In this document: in pieces, positions 28,030 through 39,727 of the stretch
Layout of the letters: every line of letters begins with the position of its first letter
How positions within the stretch are numbered: position 1 is the first letter of the stretch
DNA from: Portunus trituberculatus
Taxonomy: Eukaryota; Arthropoda; Malacostraca; Decapoda; Portunidae
Direction: 5' to 3'
Assembly: GCF_017591435.1 (NCBI RefSeq)
Contig: NC_059285.1
Location: 25,897,813 to 25,961,812 of the forward strand
DNA length: 64,000 nucleotides
Notes under the pieces: model-generated
The model's database searches: none
The model's input: the letters and a program-made list of their open reading frames with translations, nothing else
What the model was told of the DNA's origin: nothing
Translations under genes and position numbers: made by a program

Positions 28030-29290
28030 ATGGCTTCCACTCAGTTTAACGTTGAAGATTTTTGTGCCGACCCATCTCTGGAACAACTTAAATATGCTAA
28101 TATAAAGAAGGACCAATGGAAGACCATCGCTAAACATTTTGATGTTCCCATCACGTCTCAGATGACTAAAGAGGTCATTAAGAATGTAGTTGTTGAACAT
28201 CTAGTGCAAGAAGGTCAGTTGCTAGGAAATGCCATAGAAGAGTTAACTCCCATGTCAGCCTCTACGAGGACTATAATACACAGTCCCCAGGAAGAACAGG
28301 AAAAGAGTAGGATAAGTCAATGGGAAATTGAGAAGCTTAAACTAGAATACCGGATGCATGAAAGACAAATGCAACTACAGGAAAAACAAATGCAACTACA
28401 GGCAGAAAAAGAAGCGAAAGAAATGCAACTACAGGCAAAAGATAAAGAGAGAATTTCAGTTACAACTTAAAAGGCAGGAGAAAGAGTTAGAAATTCAGGA
28501 GTTAGCCCTACGAAATGACGCTAAGTTTAGAGGGGAAGAAATATATATAAAGAAACAGTTAGCAAGCTTTAATCCTGCTACAGCTGCTCCGCTAGTTCCC
28601 CCTTTTGATGAATCTGATGTTGACGGGTCATTTCGCGCTTTTGAGAGCATTGCTAATAGGAATAAATGGCCCCAGGATCAGTGGGTGTCTCTCCTTGTCC
28701 CTAAGCTAGTAGGAAAAGCTTATAGGGTATACAACGGCCTTAGTGATGAGGTAGAATATGAAGAGATCAACCTTTAACATTCTAGACGCCTACTCTATCA
28801 CTTCTGATGGATACAGACAGCAGTTTCGAAAGTATGTGAAACCAGAGTCTCACACCTATGTTGAATTCGCTAGTGAGAAACTAAGACAATTTAAGAAATG
28901 GTTAGCCGCTCTTAACATTACCACCTTTTCGGAGTTGCTCAATCTAATGGTCCTGGAAGAATGGAAGAACAAGTTACCATTTAATATTCTGAGGCATGTG
29001 GAAGAACGGGAGAGAGTGAGCTTATGTCTGCCGCTAAAGTGGCTGATGCGTTTGCTTTGTTGATGGGATCCCTGGGTAGTAGAGGTCGTGGTTCACTGTC
29101 TAATGTTAGGTCCTCCTTTGGGGAAGGTTTTGGGGGTGCGGGTGGTAAGCCAACCGGATTCTCGCCAAATGCATATAATTCCCCCTGGTGTACATACTGT
29201 AAGAAGCCAGGACACACGATCCAGAAATGTAGACACCCAAATTGCAAGGGTTCTCAACGTCAACTTTCTTTTGTGTCCTATAGACCTAAC
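28030..29290 (+). pseudogene. gag polyprotein of copy C
   Basis: A 672-bp leader precedes ATG 28030. The protein has an N-terminal helical SAP-like part (LEQLKYANIKKDQWKTIAKHF), a Gln/Glu-rich coiled-coil stretch, a capsid-like region (FRAFESIANRNKWPQDQW; DGYRQQFRKY) and one zinc knuckle, CTYCKKPGHTIQKC (about 29195-29236). Reading moves +1 near 28455 and +1 near 28765, both shared with copies A and B, and shifts again near 29010 (one G fewer than copy A), a private lesion. Expected role is particle structure and RNA packaging. Confidence 0.82.
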
Positions 29291-29376
29291 ACATTTGAGA
29301 ACAAGAAACCAGTGGCCCTAGCTAACCCTGTCAACTCTCCTCTAGAACTTTATGACTCGTACATGTATCAAGGTAA

Positions 29377-29720
29377 AGTGTCCCTGACTGATGGTAAAGA
29401 CAAGGCAATAAATATCAAGGTTCTGCGTGATACAGGTGCTGCCCAATCCATCTTAAGGGAAGATGTCATCCCTAACATCAAACAGGCTTTCACTGGGGAG
29501 AAGGTGATCCTTACAGGTCTCGAATCACAGCTCTCCTATCCCTTGGCTAATATTAGCTTACAGTGCCCGTTCATTTCAGGAGAGGTTGAAGTAGCCATTA
29601 AACCTGGTGAACTGCCAGTACCGGGGGTACATCTTGTACTGGGTAATGATCTTGCGGGTAACTTGGCTGTTCCAAACTTAATTGTTCTTGATTCTCCCTT
29701 AACAGAAAGTCCCACTAAGA
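29377..29720 (+). pseudogene. Retropepsin-like aspartic protease of copy C
   Basis: Lies in the frame 29024-30055 downstream of the zinc knuckle. Signature VLRDTGAAQSILRE with the catalytic Asp, then ILTGLESQLSYPLA (flap side) and VHLVLGNDLAGN (the second conserved hairpin). It would process the polyprotein. The domain itself is unbroken; there is no separate start, so it is made as part of gag-pol. Confidence 0.85.
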
Positions 29721-29859
29721 CCCTGGACGAAACATCCCCTCACTTCTTCCCAGTGTGTGCAGTCACCAGGTCTCAGTCCAAGTCCCCTGCCCTTTCATCA
29801 CCTCCTCCACCAATGATTGCCTCTACTGACAAATTGTATAATAACATCATTTCAAAGGA

Positions 29860-31140
29860 GAATTTGATTAATGCTCAGGAACAGGATCTCACTTTGGCTA
29901 AGATCAGACATGTGGCCAGTGAAACAAAGGATATGTCTAAATTGCCTTGTTTTTATTATCAGGAAGGAGTCCTGATGCGTGCCTACAGACCTCCTGAACT
30001 GAAACAACTAGACACCTGGTCAGAAACACATCAAGTTGTCATCCCTTGTCTGTAAGACCAGCCATTATAGAACTAGCTCATGATGGATTGTCAGGTCATC
30101 TAGGCATCCAAAAAACCTACAAGAAGGCTCTTCAACATTTTTTTGGCCAGGAATGAAAAAGGATGTGTCACACTATGTAAAAACATGTCATATATGTCAA
30201 GTTGTGGGTAAGCCTAACGAACGCCTTGTGCCAGCTCCTCTGACGCCTATTCCAGTTCAGACGGAGCCCTTCGAAAAGATTATTCTAGACTGCGTAGGGC
30301 CCTTACCCAAAACCAAACGAGGGAATCAGTATTTGTTAACCCTCATGGATCCCACTACCAGGTACCCTGAAGCATTCCCTCTTAAGAACATCACATCAAA
30401 GACCATTGTAAAACATCTAATACATTTTTTCACCTCGGTAGGAATTCCAAAACAAATTCAGTCTGACAAGGGTAGCAATTTCACTAGCCATTTTTTCCAA
30501 CAGATAGTGAATGAGCTAAACATCCACCATGTTACCTCCTCGGCTTACCACCCCAAATCCCAAGGCTGTCTGGAGCGGTTTCACCAAACATTAAAATCCA
30601 TGATGAAGAAGTATTGCTTGGAGCATCAAGGAGACTGGGATGAAAGTATTTATTTCCTTCTCTTCGCTTTAAGAGAATCTCCTCAAGATTCTTTAGGTTA
30701 CTCCCTTTGAATTACTCTATGGTAGACAGATCAGGGGGCCTCTCAAAATATTAAAGGATCAATGGTTTACTCAAAATACTCCTTCAAGCCCCAGTGTGTC
30801 TGACTACATCAGTAACCTTAAGAATAAAATCAGTGAAGTCAGATCTTTGCTAAATCAAACTTCCTCAAATCTCAAACTAAAATGCAACAGAATTCTCTTC
30901 CCAAATCTGTCATGAGAAGTTTCAAACCAGGAGACAAGGTTTTACTTTTCTCCCCACTCCAGGCAATGCTCTTCACAGTAAGTTCATGGGACCTTATGTT
31001 GTGGCTCAAAAACTAAGTCCATTAAATTATGTGGTCCACACACCTGACCGTCGTAAGGATTCCCAACTTGTTCATATTAATCTAATGAAACCTTACCACT
31101 CCAGAGAACCAGAGAACGACTTGTCTCGCGCTGTACCTGT
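29860..31140 (+). pseudogene. Integrase of copy C, upstream of reverse transcriptase
   Basis: Zinc-binding HHCC domain: AHDGLSGHLGIQKTY then TCHICQ (about 30072-30200). Catalytic core: ILDCVGPLP (first Asp), IQSDKGSNFTS (second Asp) and SQGCLERFHQTLK (Glu). C-terminal GPY/F-type region: MGPYVVAQKLSPLNYVV and LVHINLMKPY (30986-31100). Frame changes occur near 30055, 30140, 30710 and 30880, some in T or A runs. The enzyme joins the cDNA to chromosomal DNA. Its place between protease and reverse transcriptase is the diagnostic feature of this element. Confidence 0.88.
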
Positions 31141-31314
31141 ATGTCTGGTAGGGAAGGAGTCTGGTCCTGTGCCCCCCGAGGAAGAGTCCGACATCGAATT
31201 CCTCTTCTCGTCACCTAAAGGACGCCCCTCAAACAGCCAAATCATGTCCAACCTGGATGAGGTGTTTCTTTCCTTAACACCTTCACAACAGTCTGATCTT
31301 AAAAGTTATTGCTA

Positions 31315-32658
31315 GACTTTTCTGAAATCACAGGTGACCTTCCAGGAGTTTGTAATACGATCCAACATGACATAAGATTAACATCTAACGGCATCAAGCC
31401 TATAAGACAACCAGCCTATCGCATTTCACCCATTAAAAGAGACTTGATGAAAAAGAGGTAGACTATCTGCTCTGTCATCACCTTGCAGAACCTAGTATAT
31501 CTCCTTGGGCTTCTCCTGCCTGTTAACATCTAAGCCAGATGGTAGTAGTCGATTTTGCACCGACTACCGGAAATTAAATAAAGTGACGGTGCCAGACTCC
31601 TACCCATTGCCCTTGATAGAGGACCTTATAGATAGTATAGGAGTAGCCAAATTTGTAACCACTATAGACTTGCTTAAAGGTTACTACCAGATTCCCCTCT
31701 CGGACGAGGCCCAAATAATATCCGCCTTCATCACTCCTTCGGACTATACCAATACACAGTGATGCCCTTTGGATTGTCTAATGCTCCCGCCACCTTCCAG
31801 AGGGCTATAAATTACATAACTCAGGACTTGGAGGGAACATCCGCGTATCTGGACGACCTGGTGGTGACTGCAGACGACTGGGCAACACATCTGACCCGTC
31901 TTCGGAGGCTGATGGGTCGGTTGCAGGAAGCCGGGCTTACCATCAACCTGGCCAAGTCCACCTTCGGGAAGTCTACGGTGGTCTACCTGGGACATGTGGT
32001 GGGGAACGGCAAGGTTCACCCCAAGAGAGCTAACGTGGAGGCCATCCTTGGCTTCCCTGTTCCTACCACCAGGAAAGCTCTCATGAGGTTCTTGGGGATG
32101 GCTATGTTTTACAGACGCTTCTGTAAAAACTTCTCCACCCTGGCCGCCCCCTTGACGGACCTTCTCAGCACTTCCGTCCCCTTCCACTGGACCCCGGCCT
32201 GTGACCAAGCCTTCAAACACCTCAAGGCGTTTCTCTCCTCGGAACCAGTGGTCTGGACGCCGGATCACTCCCGACCCTTCCATCTACAAGTGGACGCGAG
32301 TGGAGTTGGAGTGGGTGCTGTCCTACTACAACCGGACCCCACAAGCGGCATCCTCCATCCCATCGCCTATCACTCTGCAAAACTGAAACACCATCAACTC
32401 AACTACTCCACCATCGAAAAGGAGGCTCTGGCACTCGTGCTGGCGCTCCAACGTTTTGAGTGCTATCTTCATCCTGGTCCGCACATCACCAAGGTCTTCA
32501 CGGACTACAATCCTCTGGCCTTCCTGTACGCCATGAGGAACCGAAACCAACGCATTCTTAGGTGGGCCTTGTTAACTCAACCTTTCAACCTGGAAGTCCA
32601 TCATATCAAGGGGGTGGACAACATCATCGCCGACGCCTTATCAAGATCTCCCGTCTGA
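31315..32658 (+). pseudogene. Reverse transcriptase and RNase H of copy C
   Basis: RT starts with the SPWASPCLL region and RFCTDYRKLNKVTVPDSYPLP, then TTIDLLKGYYQIPL, MPFGLSNAPATFQRAIN and the catalytic AYLDDLVV (about 31843-31866). RNase H follows with LQVDASGVGVGAVLLQ, STIEKEALAL and FTDYNPLAFL, and ends HHIKGVDNIIADALSRSPV at 32658. The 3' 900 bp (31759-32658) is a clean frame; breaks lie near 31460, 31500 and 31745. Sequence style is clearly Ty3/gypsy, not Ty1/copia, although the gene order is copia-like. Confidence 0.9.
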
Positions 32659-32687
32659 CCTCCTTCATGAGCCCATTACGGAGGTCT

Positions 32688-32701
32688 TAGGGGGGAGGAA
32701 A
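32688..32701 (+). promoter_or_regulatory. Polypurine tract
   Basis: AGGGGGGAGGAAA immediately before the 3' LTR; the plus-strand primer of reverse transcription. Confidence 0.85.
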
Positions 32702-33410
32702 TGTTACGGCCCGCCCGTAACATGCATTACTACCATCACCTCCTCCGCTTGTTACCTCGTTCGCCACCTCTCCGCCTCCCCTTCCACGTCACCGTCTCGT
32801 GAACCTTCCACGTCACCGTCTCGTGAACCTTCCACGCCACCGTCTCGTGAACCTTCCACGCCACCGTCTCGTGAACCTTCCACGTCACCGTTTCATGAAG
32901 CCCGGCTACTGTCCCGAAGTTGGATTCACGCGGCCCCTTTCGACTCAACCGAAAGTGTTGAGCCAGCTCTTGGTTTTCTGGATTGGGAGTTGAGATCCAA
33001 GCCTCAACCAGTGAACACAACGCCTCTTGGTTCTGCCGTGGGATCAACCATCACCCAGCATTTCACCACTGCGACACCGCATAAATATCACTTCCCCTCG
33101 TCCGTGTTTTCCACATTGCCTCTATATAGGATTAGGATTATTGTTAGGTATTAAGTTGGGTTCTTTATTGTTGTATTTATTACTGTGTTATATGTATATG
33201 TGTATGTCATTTTCCTGTGTTTCATGTTATATATCTGTGTTTCATGTTTCTTGTTATATATGTGTCAATTTCATTATGGGTTATTAAAATAGCTTTTTAA
33301 AGTGACCCCCTTTTGCATTTCCTCACCAGTTGAACCTGCAGTGTTTTTTTTTTATTGTTATTGTTCACCGGCTCTCCGATGCCAATCTTACCAGTTTAAC
33401 CGGTGAACGT

Positions 33411-33414
<4 letters not shown>
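32702..33414 (+). repeat. 3' LTR of copy C
   Basis: Matches the 5' LTR except for two bases in the 24-bp repeat block, G/A near 33087 and one T run. Followed at once by (TA)n. Confidence 0.92.

Positions 33415-33500
<86 letters not shown>
33415..33500. repeat. (TA)n microsatellite running into a gap
   Basis: About 43 TA units; the contig ends inside the tract. Confidence 0.95.
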
Positions 33501-34000
33501 NNNNNNNNNNNNNNNNNNNNNNNNNNNNNNNNNNNNNNNNNNNNNNNNNNNNNNNNNNNNNNNNNNNNNNNNNNNNNNNNNNNNNNNNNNNNNNNNNNNN
33601 NNNNNNNNNNNNNNNNNNNNNNNNNNNNNNNNNNNNNNNNNNNNNNNNNNNNNNNNNNNNNNNNNNNNNNNNNNNNNNNNNNNNNNNNNNNNNNNNNNNN
33701 NNNNNNNNNNNNNNNNNNNNNNNNNNNNNNNNNNNNNNNNNNNNNNNNNNNNNNNNNNNNNNNNNNNNNNNNNNNNNNNNNNNNNNNNNNNNNNNNNNNN
33801 NNNNNNNNNNNNNNNNNNNNNNNNNNNNNNNNNNNNNNNNNNNNNNNNNNNNNNNNNNNNNNNNNNNNNNNNNNNNNNNNNNNNNNNNNNNNNNNNNNNN
33901 NNNNNNNNNNNNNNNNNNNNNNNNNNNNNNNNNNNNNNNNNNNNNNNNNNNNNNNNNNNNNNNNNNNNNNNNNNNNNNNNNNNNNNNNNNNNNNNNNNNN
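33501..34000. other. Assembly gap of 500 N
   Basis: Exactly 500 N; the right contig is not visibly related to the left. Confidence 0.99.
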
Positions 34001-34422
34001 ACAAAACAATGTTCATCATACAATGCAGCAACATTTTTTTTTTATTTTATTTGATGGACACCAGTTTCAGTGGTTACCAGTACAACATTGAATACTAGCT
34101 CACCAGTCCCGAAACACAGATCTTTACTTTTAATGAAGATGCTTGACATTTTCTCTTCTGTCCATAGGTGCTATATTTCAGCAAATATGCATTACTTAAT
34201 ATTAAAAAAAAAAAAAAAAAAAAAGTATATCCAAAATTGTAGGAAATGTATATCTCTCATATTACAGGAACCGTGAGCTGAAATAGATTTAACAAACAAC
34301 GATCTGTGGTATGGGTTATGAAATAATGTCTAGATACAGATTTGAACCTTAATAAAGCATAAAAGAAATAATTTACATGATTTAAGCATTCTAGAGTTGT
34401 TTAAGATGACAAAGGATTAAAA
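34001..34422. other. AT-rich stretch without a gene
   Basis: No credible coding, an A run at 34204-34224. It may include the 3' flank of the minus-strand pseudogene that starts at 34423. Confidence 0.6.
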
Positions 34423-35954
34423 CTAATCATGTTCCATGTTATCATCAAATATATTTGTACAAGACAAACCAACGCAGTGCCCACACATCGCAGTACAGGC
34501 TTCGTTAGCTTTCCTATATTGACATGCTGAATTTTCTTTGCATCCTGCCTTACAGTCATAGTAAATCATTGTCAGCAGTCGCTTTGGAACACCAGCGCAT
34601 TCCGAGCCGATAGGGAGTAGACTACCACCACGAAGTTCCCACTCAAAACCTAAAGGATTAAGATCATCGCCATACCAGGACTGAACTTGCAGGTACACAC
34701 GGAAGGAGTGCATTTTTGCAGAACTACTTGTTGGAGGAAGGCTGCTAAGTTGTGTTTTAGAGGACAGTCCTGTGCGAGCTATCATCTGCTTGAGGCGGAA
34801 ATACCTGCCCTTGTCAAGACTTTCAAATTTTGTCACATTGTACATCATCAACATTACTTTCTCTCCAGCCTCAGCAATACTAGCTTTGTCACTTTCCTTG
34901 CTGTTAAAGGTGGCTAAGCAAGAGCGGAACTCTTCACTGCGTTTTGCAAGCATGAGGAGCTTCTTCTTGCCAATGCCAAAGGGTGCACTGGTGGTGTCAC
35001 ACACTGTCATCGCATGTAGCGACAGCAGAACATCACAGAGGTCAGGCCCCAGACATCTCTTCATCTGCTGCATATTAATGAGCTTAGCTTGTTTGCCTGG
35101 CTGGGGTTGAACTAAAATGACCTCCTCAGTACTTAGACGTGTCAACAAGATAAGAAGGACATCAGTGTCTCGAGACACCACATGAATTGGTTCACTTGTT
35201 GCCTTAGCAGTAGGTATGGCAGACAATGCAATGTTGAGATCCGCATCAGCCGGAGCTTGGATTATCTCTACACCCCTCAACAGTAGAGCATTGGTAAGTT
35301 CATTGATGAGAGCAGCCTTGTGAGAATTGTTGAGGAATTCTTTTTGTGATGTAGTCTGTGCATCTAGCATCAAGTTAATATCTACGGAAGTTTTACCCAT
35401 GGCCCTTCTACACTGCTCCACTGATTTGATGGTCTGCTTATTTCCATAACCATCGAAGACAATGATAATCCTTCCCTGAGTGTAGTGACTGATGAGATGT
35501 TTTATGTATAGATCGACAACATCTTTATATGTCAAAGGAGTTGGCCAGACCACTGCATGGAGTAGTAGATGGCCCCGTCGATGATGGTTATGGATGGTGG
35601 GATATTCTCCTTAGTGACATGCTTGTCTAACTCCAACCCTTAAGCTAGGATAGATTTGACAGTCTTCCTCATTGAAAAATTGTCAAATAGAGATGAGGCG
35701 TAGTTTACAAATTTATACTGGACAAAGTTTTCTAGCTCAGAACCTGACTGAAGAACAGCTAATAGTCCATTTAACATTTGTTGCTGATCAATTACCACTG
35801 CTTAAGTAGTAGACACCTACCGAAACAATAACTTACTCCCAGTGAGATCTAATAGCACTAGTTCAGGAGGTGCTGTGAACCTTCCATTAAAGCTAGTTGT
35901 GATCTCGTTGAATGTTTCCCTTTGTGTCTCACAACTCAAGGGGGTAGTCACAGC
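34423..35954 (-). pseudogene. Giant PIN/CXC protein, C-terminal third (FEN1-like domain and CXC cysteine cluster)
   Basis: A 376-codon open stretch (35553-34423) plus readable but interrupted sequence up to 35954. N-terminal piece: TAPPELVLLDLTGS, then TIIDGAIYYSMQW. PIN/FEN1-like features follow: an early Asp (IDGA), IIIVFDGYG, APADADLNIAL, VVSRDTDVLLILLTR and an H3TH-like FGIGKKKLLML. The C-terminus is cysteine-rich (YYDCKAGCKENSACQ then CTAMCGHCVGLSCTN), like the tesmin/TSO1 CXC fold. A nuclease with a DNA-binding tail is the natural inference. Two in-frame stops (near 35805 and 35640) and a frameshift near 35560 mark decay. I know this family only as long uncharacterised animal proteins. 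Confidence 0.65.
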
Positions 35955-37521
35955 CTACCCTCTAAAGACAGCTCTCCTTCTTCACACAAAACTGCATGCA
36001 CTTACCACACATACACCCTTCACTCCAAATAAAATTTAAAAGAAAAATGGGACCCGAAATAAACAACGCCTCGGAGTCCCCCTCTGGGGAAGGGACCAAA
36101 AATGTCCCCAGGTCGGACACCTCTCCTGTTGAAGACCACAAATGCCTTGACACCTCCCTCAACTTTTTCTACATTAACTTCTGCAACATTCGCGGTCTTA
36201 GATCTAATTTTCAATCTGTGGAACACCACCTCTCTTCTACTAAACCTCATCTTCTTTTCCTCACCGAAACACAGCTGTCTGAAGCAACTGACAGTAGCCC
36301 CTTCTCTGTTCCCCCCTACTATTCTCATTTTCATTCCAAAGCTGGATGTTGCGTCTATGTATGCAACGACTTGATAGAGTCTGGCATAAAGCTTTGATTT
36401 CAAAACTGCCCTCTTACGGCTTCTATCCTTCTCTCTGCAACTTTATCTCATGTTTCCTTTCCGACAACTCTATTGCTGCTGTGGTAGACGGCTACTGTTC
36501 TTCTCCTAAACCTATTAATAGTGGTGTTCCTCAGGGTTCTGTCCTGTCACCCACTTTCTATTATTCATTAATGACCTTAACCAAACTTCTTGCCCTATCC
36601 ACTCCTACGCTGATGATACCACCCTACATCTTTCCACGTTCTTTCAGAGACGTCCAACCCTTCAGGAAATCAACAGATCACGCGGGGACGCCACGGAACG
36701 CCTGACTTCCGATCTTTCTAAAATTTCCGATTCGGGCAGAGAAAATTTAGTAGTTTTCAATCCCTCAAAAACTCAATTCCTCCATCTATCAACCCGACAC
36801 AACCTTCCCCTCTTCTTCAATGACAGTCAACTGTCTCCCTCTTCCACAATGAATATCCTCGGTCTGTCCTTTGCTCATAATCTTAACTGGAAACTTCACA
36901 TCTCATCTCTTGCTAAAACAGCTTCTATTAAATTAGGTGTTCTGAGGCGTCTCCGCCAGTTTTTCTCGCCCCTCCAACTACTTACTCTGTATAAGGGCCT
37001 TATCCGTCACACACACAGCTTTGCTTGATAGGATGGAATCGAAAGCTCTTTGTCTCATCAACTCCCCTCCTCTGACTAACTGTCTTCAGTCTCTTTCTCA
37101 CCGCCGAAATGTTGCATCCCTTTCTATATTTTGTCGCTTTTTTCATGGTAACTGTTCTGCTGATCTTGCTAACTGCATGCCTCCCCTCCTCTTGCGGCCT
37201 CTCATCCCTATTCTGTCCAACTCTCTAATGCAAGAGTTAACCAGTATGCTCAATCATTCATCCCTTTCACTGGTAAACTCTGGAACTCCCTCCCTATATC
37301 TGTATTTCCGAATTCCTACAACTTGTCTTCTTTTAAGAGGGAGGTATCGAGGCATTTGCTCCCCTAATTCTGGCTGACGGTTTTGGCACTTTTTGTACTC
37401 GTTGGAGAGACAGCGCTCAAGTGGGCTTTCTTCTAACTTTCTTTTTTTTTTTTTTTCCCTTGGCTGGCCCTCTTCCCTACGTAAAAAAAAATTAATTAAT
37501 TAAAAAAAAAAAAAAAATAGA
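35955..37521 (+). mobile_element. LINE insertion, internally deleted, in the PIN/CXC gene
   Basis: Flanked by AGTCACAGC (35946-35954) and AGTCATAGC (37522-37530), a target duplication with one mismatch. Endonuclease start: FCNIRGLRSN and LFLTETQLSE (36140-36370). At about 36370 it jumps to the reverse transcriptase: LDRVWHKALISKLPSYGF, NSGVPQGSVLSP, then SYADDTTLHLS in a shifted frame. The missing part removes the end of the endonuclease and the first half of RT. Ends in A-rich tail 37488-37517. Jockey-like, dead. Confidence 0.8.
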
Positions 37522-38511
37522 AGTCATAGCAGAAAGAGGCAAGACTTTTGTAGAACGCTTCAAAGTAATGTGTGCAAAGTCTTTTCCTATCATTTCTTTT
37601 TGAAGCTTGCTTCCAAATTCATCAGCTCGATCACAGTTTATAGTGTCACACGTCAGCTCTGATGCCAGTAGACACTGAAATCAATTTATCTTTGTACTTT
37701 TCATCAAAATGGTTGTGTGCCTTGAGCCAACTGACAAATTTGATGAGATCTTTAGCATCTCGTTCCTGACGTGCTGGTCGAAGTTCTTTATGATCTTTGT
37801 ACTACTCATGCAGTTCAGATGATGCTGAGGAGAGTCCAGATAGTTTCTCTAGTGCTTCCATGATGGGAATACATGGTGGAAGGACACTGATGAAATAAAC
37901 CAGTGTCGACTGAGTGATTCCACGCCCTCAGGACAAACCCCCTTGAACCTTCATCATCTTCATCAAGACTTGCTCAATGGTCATGTCCGTCCATATTTCC
38001 GACCAGAATTTGTTTGTCCCACGGATGGTAAAGTATCCTTGGGCAGTGTATTTCTTGAAATCAATATTAGGTAGTAACCTCTCAAGACGCTCCATCTCTT
38101 GAAGGTATATATGAGCTGATTTTGCTTATGAGATGTGACCTGCAGCATGGAATGTGGGCAAAATCTTGCGCACACTTTCAATGTGAAGGGCCCAGTCACC
38201 TGTTCGTTCAGCTCGGATAAAGTGGAGGAGTGTGAGCACATGATCAAAGTACTAAATCCATATCTTGGCTGTTCGACCAAGGTCACGCATTTTCTGAAGT
38301 TTTTGCTCTTGTATGTGGCTGAGTTTAATTACTTCCTGAAAAGAAACAGTTCGCTGAAGAGATATATGCCCATGAAGAAGGTCATCCCACAAATGTTTGA
38401 GGGTTTCTGTATAAAAATCATCCGACACACCAGGAGATGTTAGTAACACACAGGCTATTGCTTGAATGCTGAGTATATGGGCACGCAGGGCTCGAGAGTA
38501 TGAGTGCCCAC
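37522..38511 (-). pseudogene. Giant PIN/CXC protein, middle part
   Basis: Minus-strand reading with several in-frame stops. From upstream: GHSYSRALRAHILSIQAIACVL, DDLLHGHISLQRTV, YFDHVLTLLHFIRAERTGDW, GYFTIRGTNKFWSEIW, then the strongest family signature WTDMTIEQVLM followed by GGLS-stop-GRGI, and LIKFVSWLKAHNHFDEKY. Stops replace residues at about 37935, 37803, 38128 and 38250, and a frameshift lies near 37640. It joins in frame to 35954 when the LINE and one target copy are removed (reading SAMT-TPLSCE). No known fold was recognised in this part. Confidence 0.6.
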
Positions 38512-38724
38512 CAAGGATTCTAGGGAGGATATACGGGTTCAATGGGCAAGCTGGAGGAATTCATTAGGAAACCTCGCTTCCAACAGATGGGGCGCGGGTC
38601 GTAGGTAGTAAGGGGGTGAGGGATGGGGGGATCCATCAGCAGGGGAAGATGAGCACCATTACAAGATTCAAACAGTCAGTCAGTCATGGGAAGGAGCGCA
38701 AGGCACATCAACCATTGCCCGCCT

Positions 38725-39421
38725 CCGCCTGGGCCACACCACGCCCAGTGCTCACTTGCATCACCTACGTCAGTCTTGTGAGTTGTGACCCCTTCTGCTC
38801 TTGGTGTAGGACTACCCTGAGGCTATGGAACATTTCCTGCTTCAATGTCCACGCCTCCTCTCTCAACATACTGCATTACGCTCCGGCTCTCCGCCCTGGC
38901 CATCACAACACTCAACCTGCCCACCCTCTTGGCGGCCTCAGGCATCCACCTTTCCTAGCTACCTGCTGTCCTTCGCCTTACTTGTGCCTTATTGAGGAAG
39001 ACCGGCCAGCTACCACGCCTGTGATACTCACACAGGAGTACCCCAGGACTCATAAGGATCCATAGATTTTCATGGCCTCTTTTGAATCCTTATTAGCCCT
39101 GGGGTAGTCCTGTGTGGGTATCACAGGCGTGGTAGCTGGCCGGTCTTCCTCAAGAAGGCACAAGTAAGGCGAAGAACAGCAGGTTGCTAGGAAAGGTGGA
39201 CGCCTGAGGCCGCCAAGAGGGTGGGCAGGTCGAGTGTTGTGATGGCCAGGGTGGAGAGCTGGGAGCGTAATGCAGTATGTTGAGAGAGGAGCGTCGGCAT
39301 TGAAGTAGGAAATGTTCCATGGCCTCAGGGTAGTCCTACACCAAGGGCAAAAGTGGTTACAAGACAGACGTAGGCGATACAAGTAAGGAGTATGGTGTGG
39401 CCCAGGCGGAGGAGGGCAGAA
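38725..39421. repeat. Long inverted repeat of two LINE 3' ends
   Basis: 38725-39058 and 39075-39421 are imperfect inverted copies of about 330 bp with a loop of about 16 bp. Each encodes a LINE ORF2 tail (CPWCRTT, MEHFLLQC, LDLPTLLAASGVH), here with stops and shifts. The RNA would fold into a long hairpin. Confidence 0.75.
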
Positions 39422-39423
39422 AA

Positions 39424-39527
<104 letters not shown>

Positions 39528-39727
39528 CATGTTTTATTTGCCTTATAAGTTCATAACCGCGAAAGAATGCAGGGAAAAATAAGGGGAGGGGGAGGAAGCA
39601 TGGGAGAAATTTAAAGTTACTCCTAATAACGTTTTCTATGAAATTACTCACTTCCAACAGATGGCAGCACCATCGCTGTCCTCCAAACTTTAACCCACAC
39701 CAAAACTTCCTCTCTGTATATTCCTTG

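Larger units (their letters stand above)
26644..33414 (+). mobile_element. Ty3/gypsy LTR retrotransposon copy C, full length, Gmr1-type domain order
   Basis: 6.8 kb with two LTRs (26644-27357 and 32702-33414) that differ by about three substitutions and a T-run length. It has a primer site after the 5' LTR and a polypurine tract before the 3' LTR. Internal order on the plus strand: gag, zinc knuckle, protease, integrase, reverse transcriptase, RNase H. Canonical Ty3/gypsy elements place integrase last; the order here is that of Gmr1-like elements. Both flanks are TA repeats, so a target duplication cannot be read. Coding is broken by about seven frameshifts. Confidence 0.92.

Noticed and set aside
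31744..32283. Long minus-strand frame opposite reverse transcriptase
   Set aside because: Shadow of the RT/RNase H frame on the plus strand, which has all catalytic motifs.
36020..36403. Minus-strand frame continuing the PIN/CXC pseudogene
   Set aside because: Lies inside the LINE insertion bounded by target duplications; no residue similarity to the PIN/CXC family.
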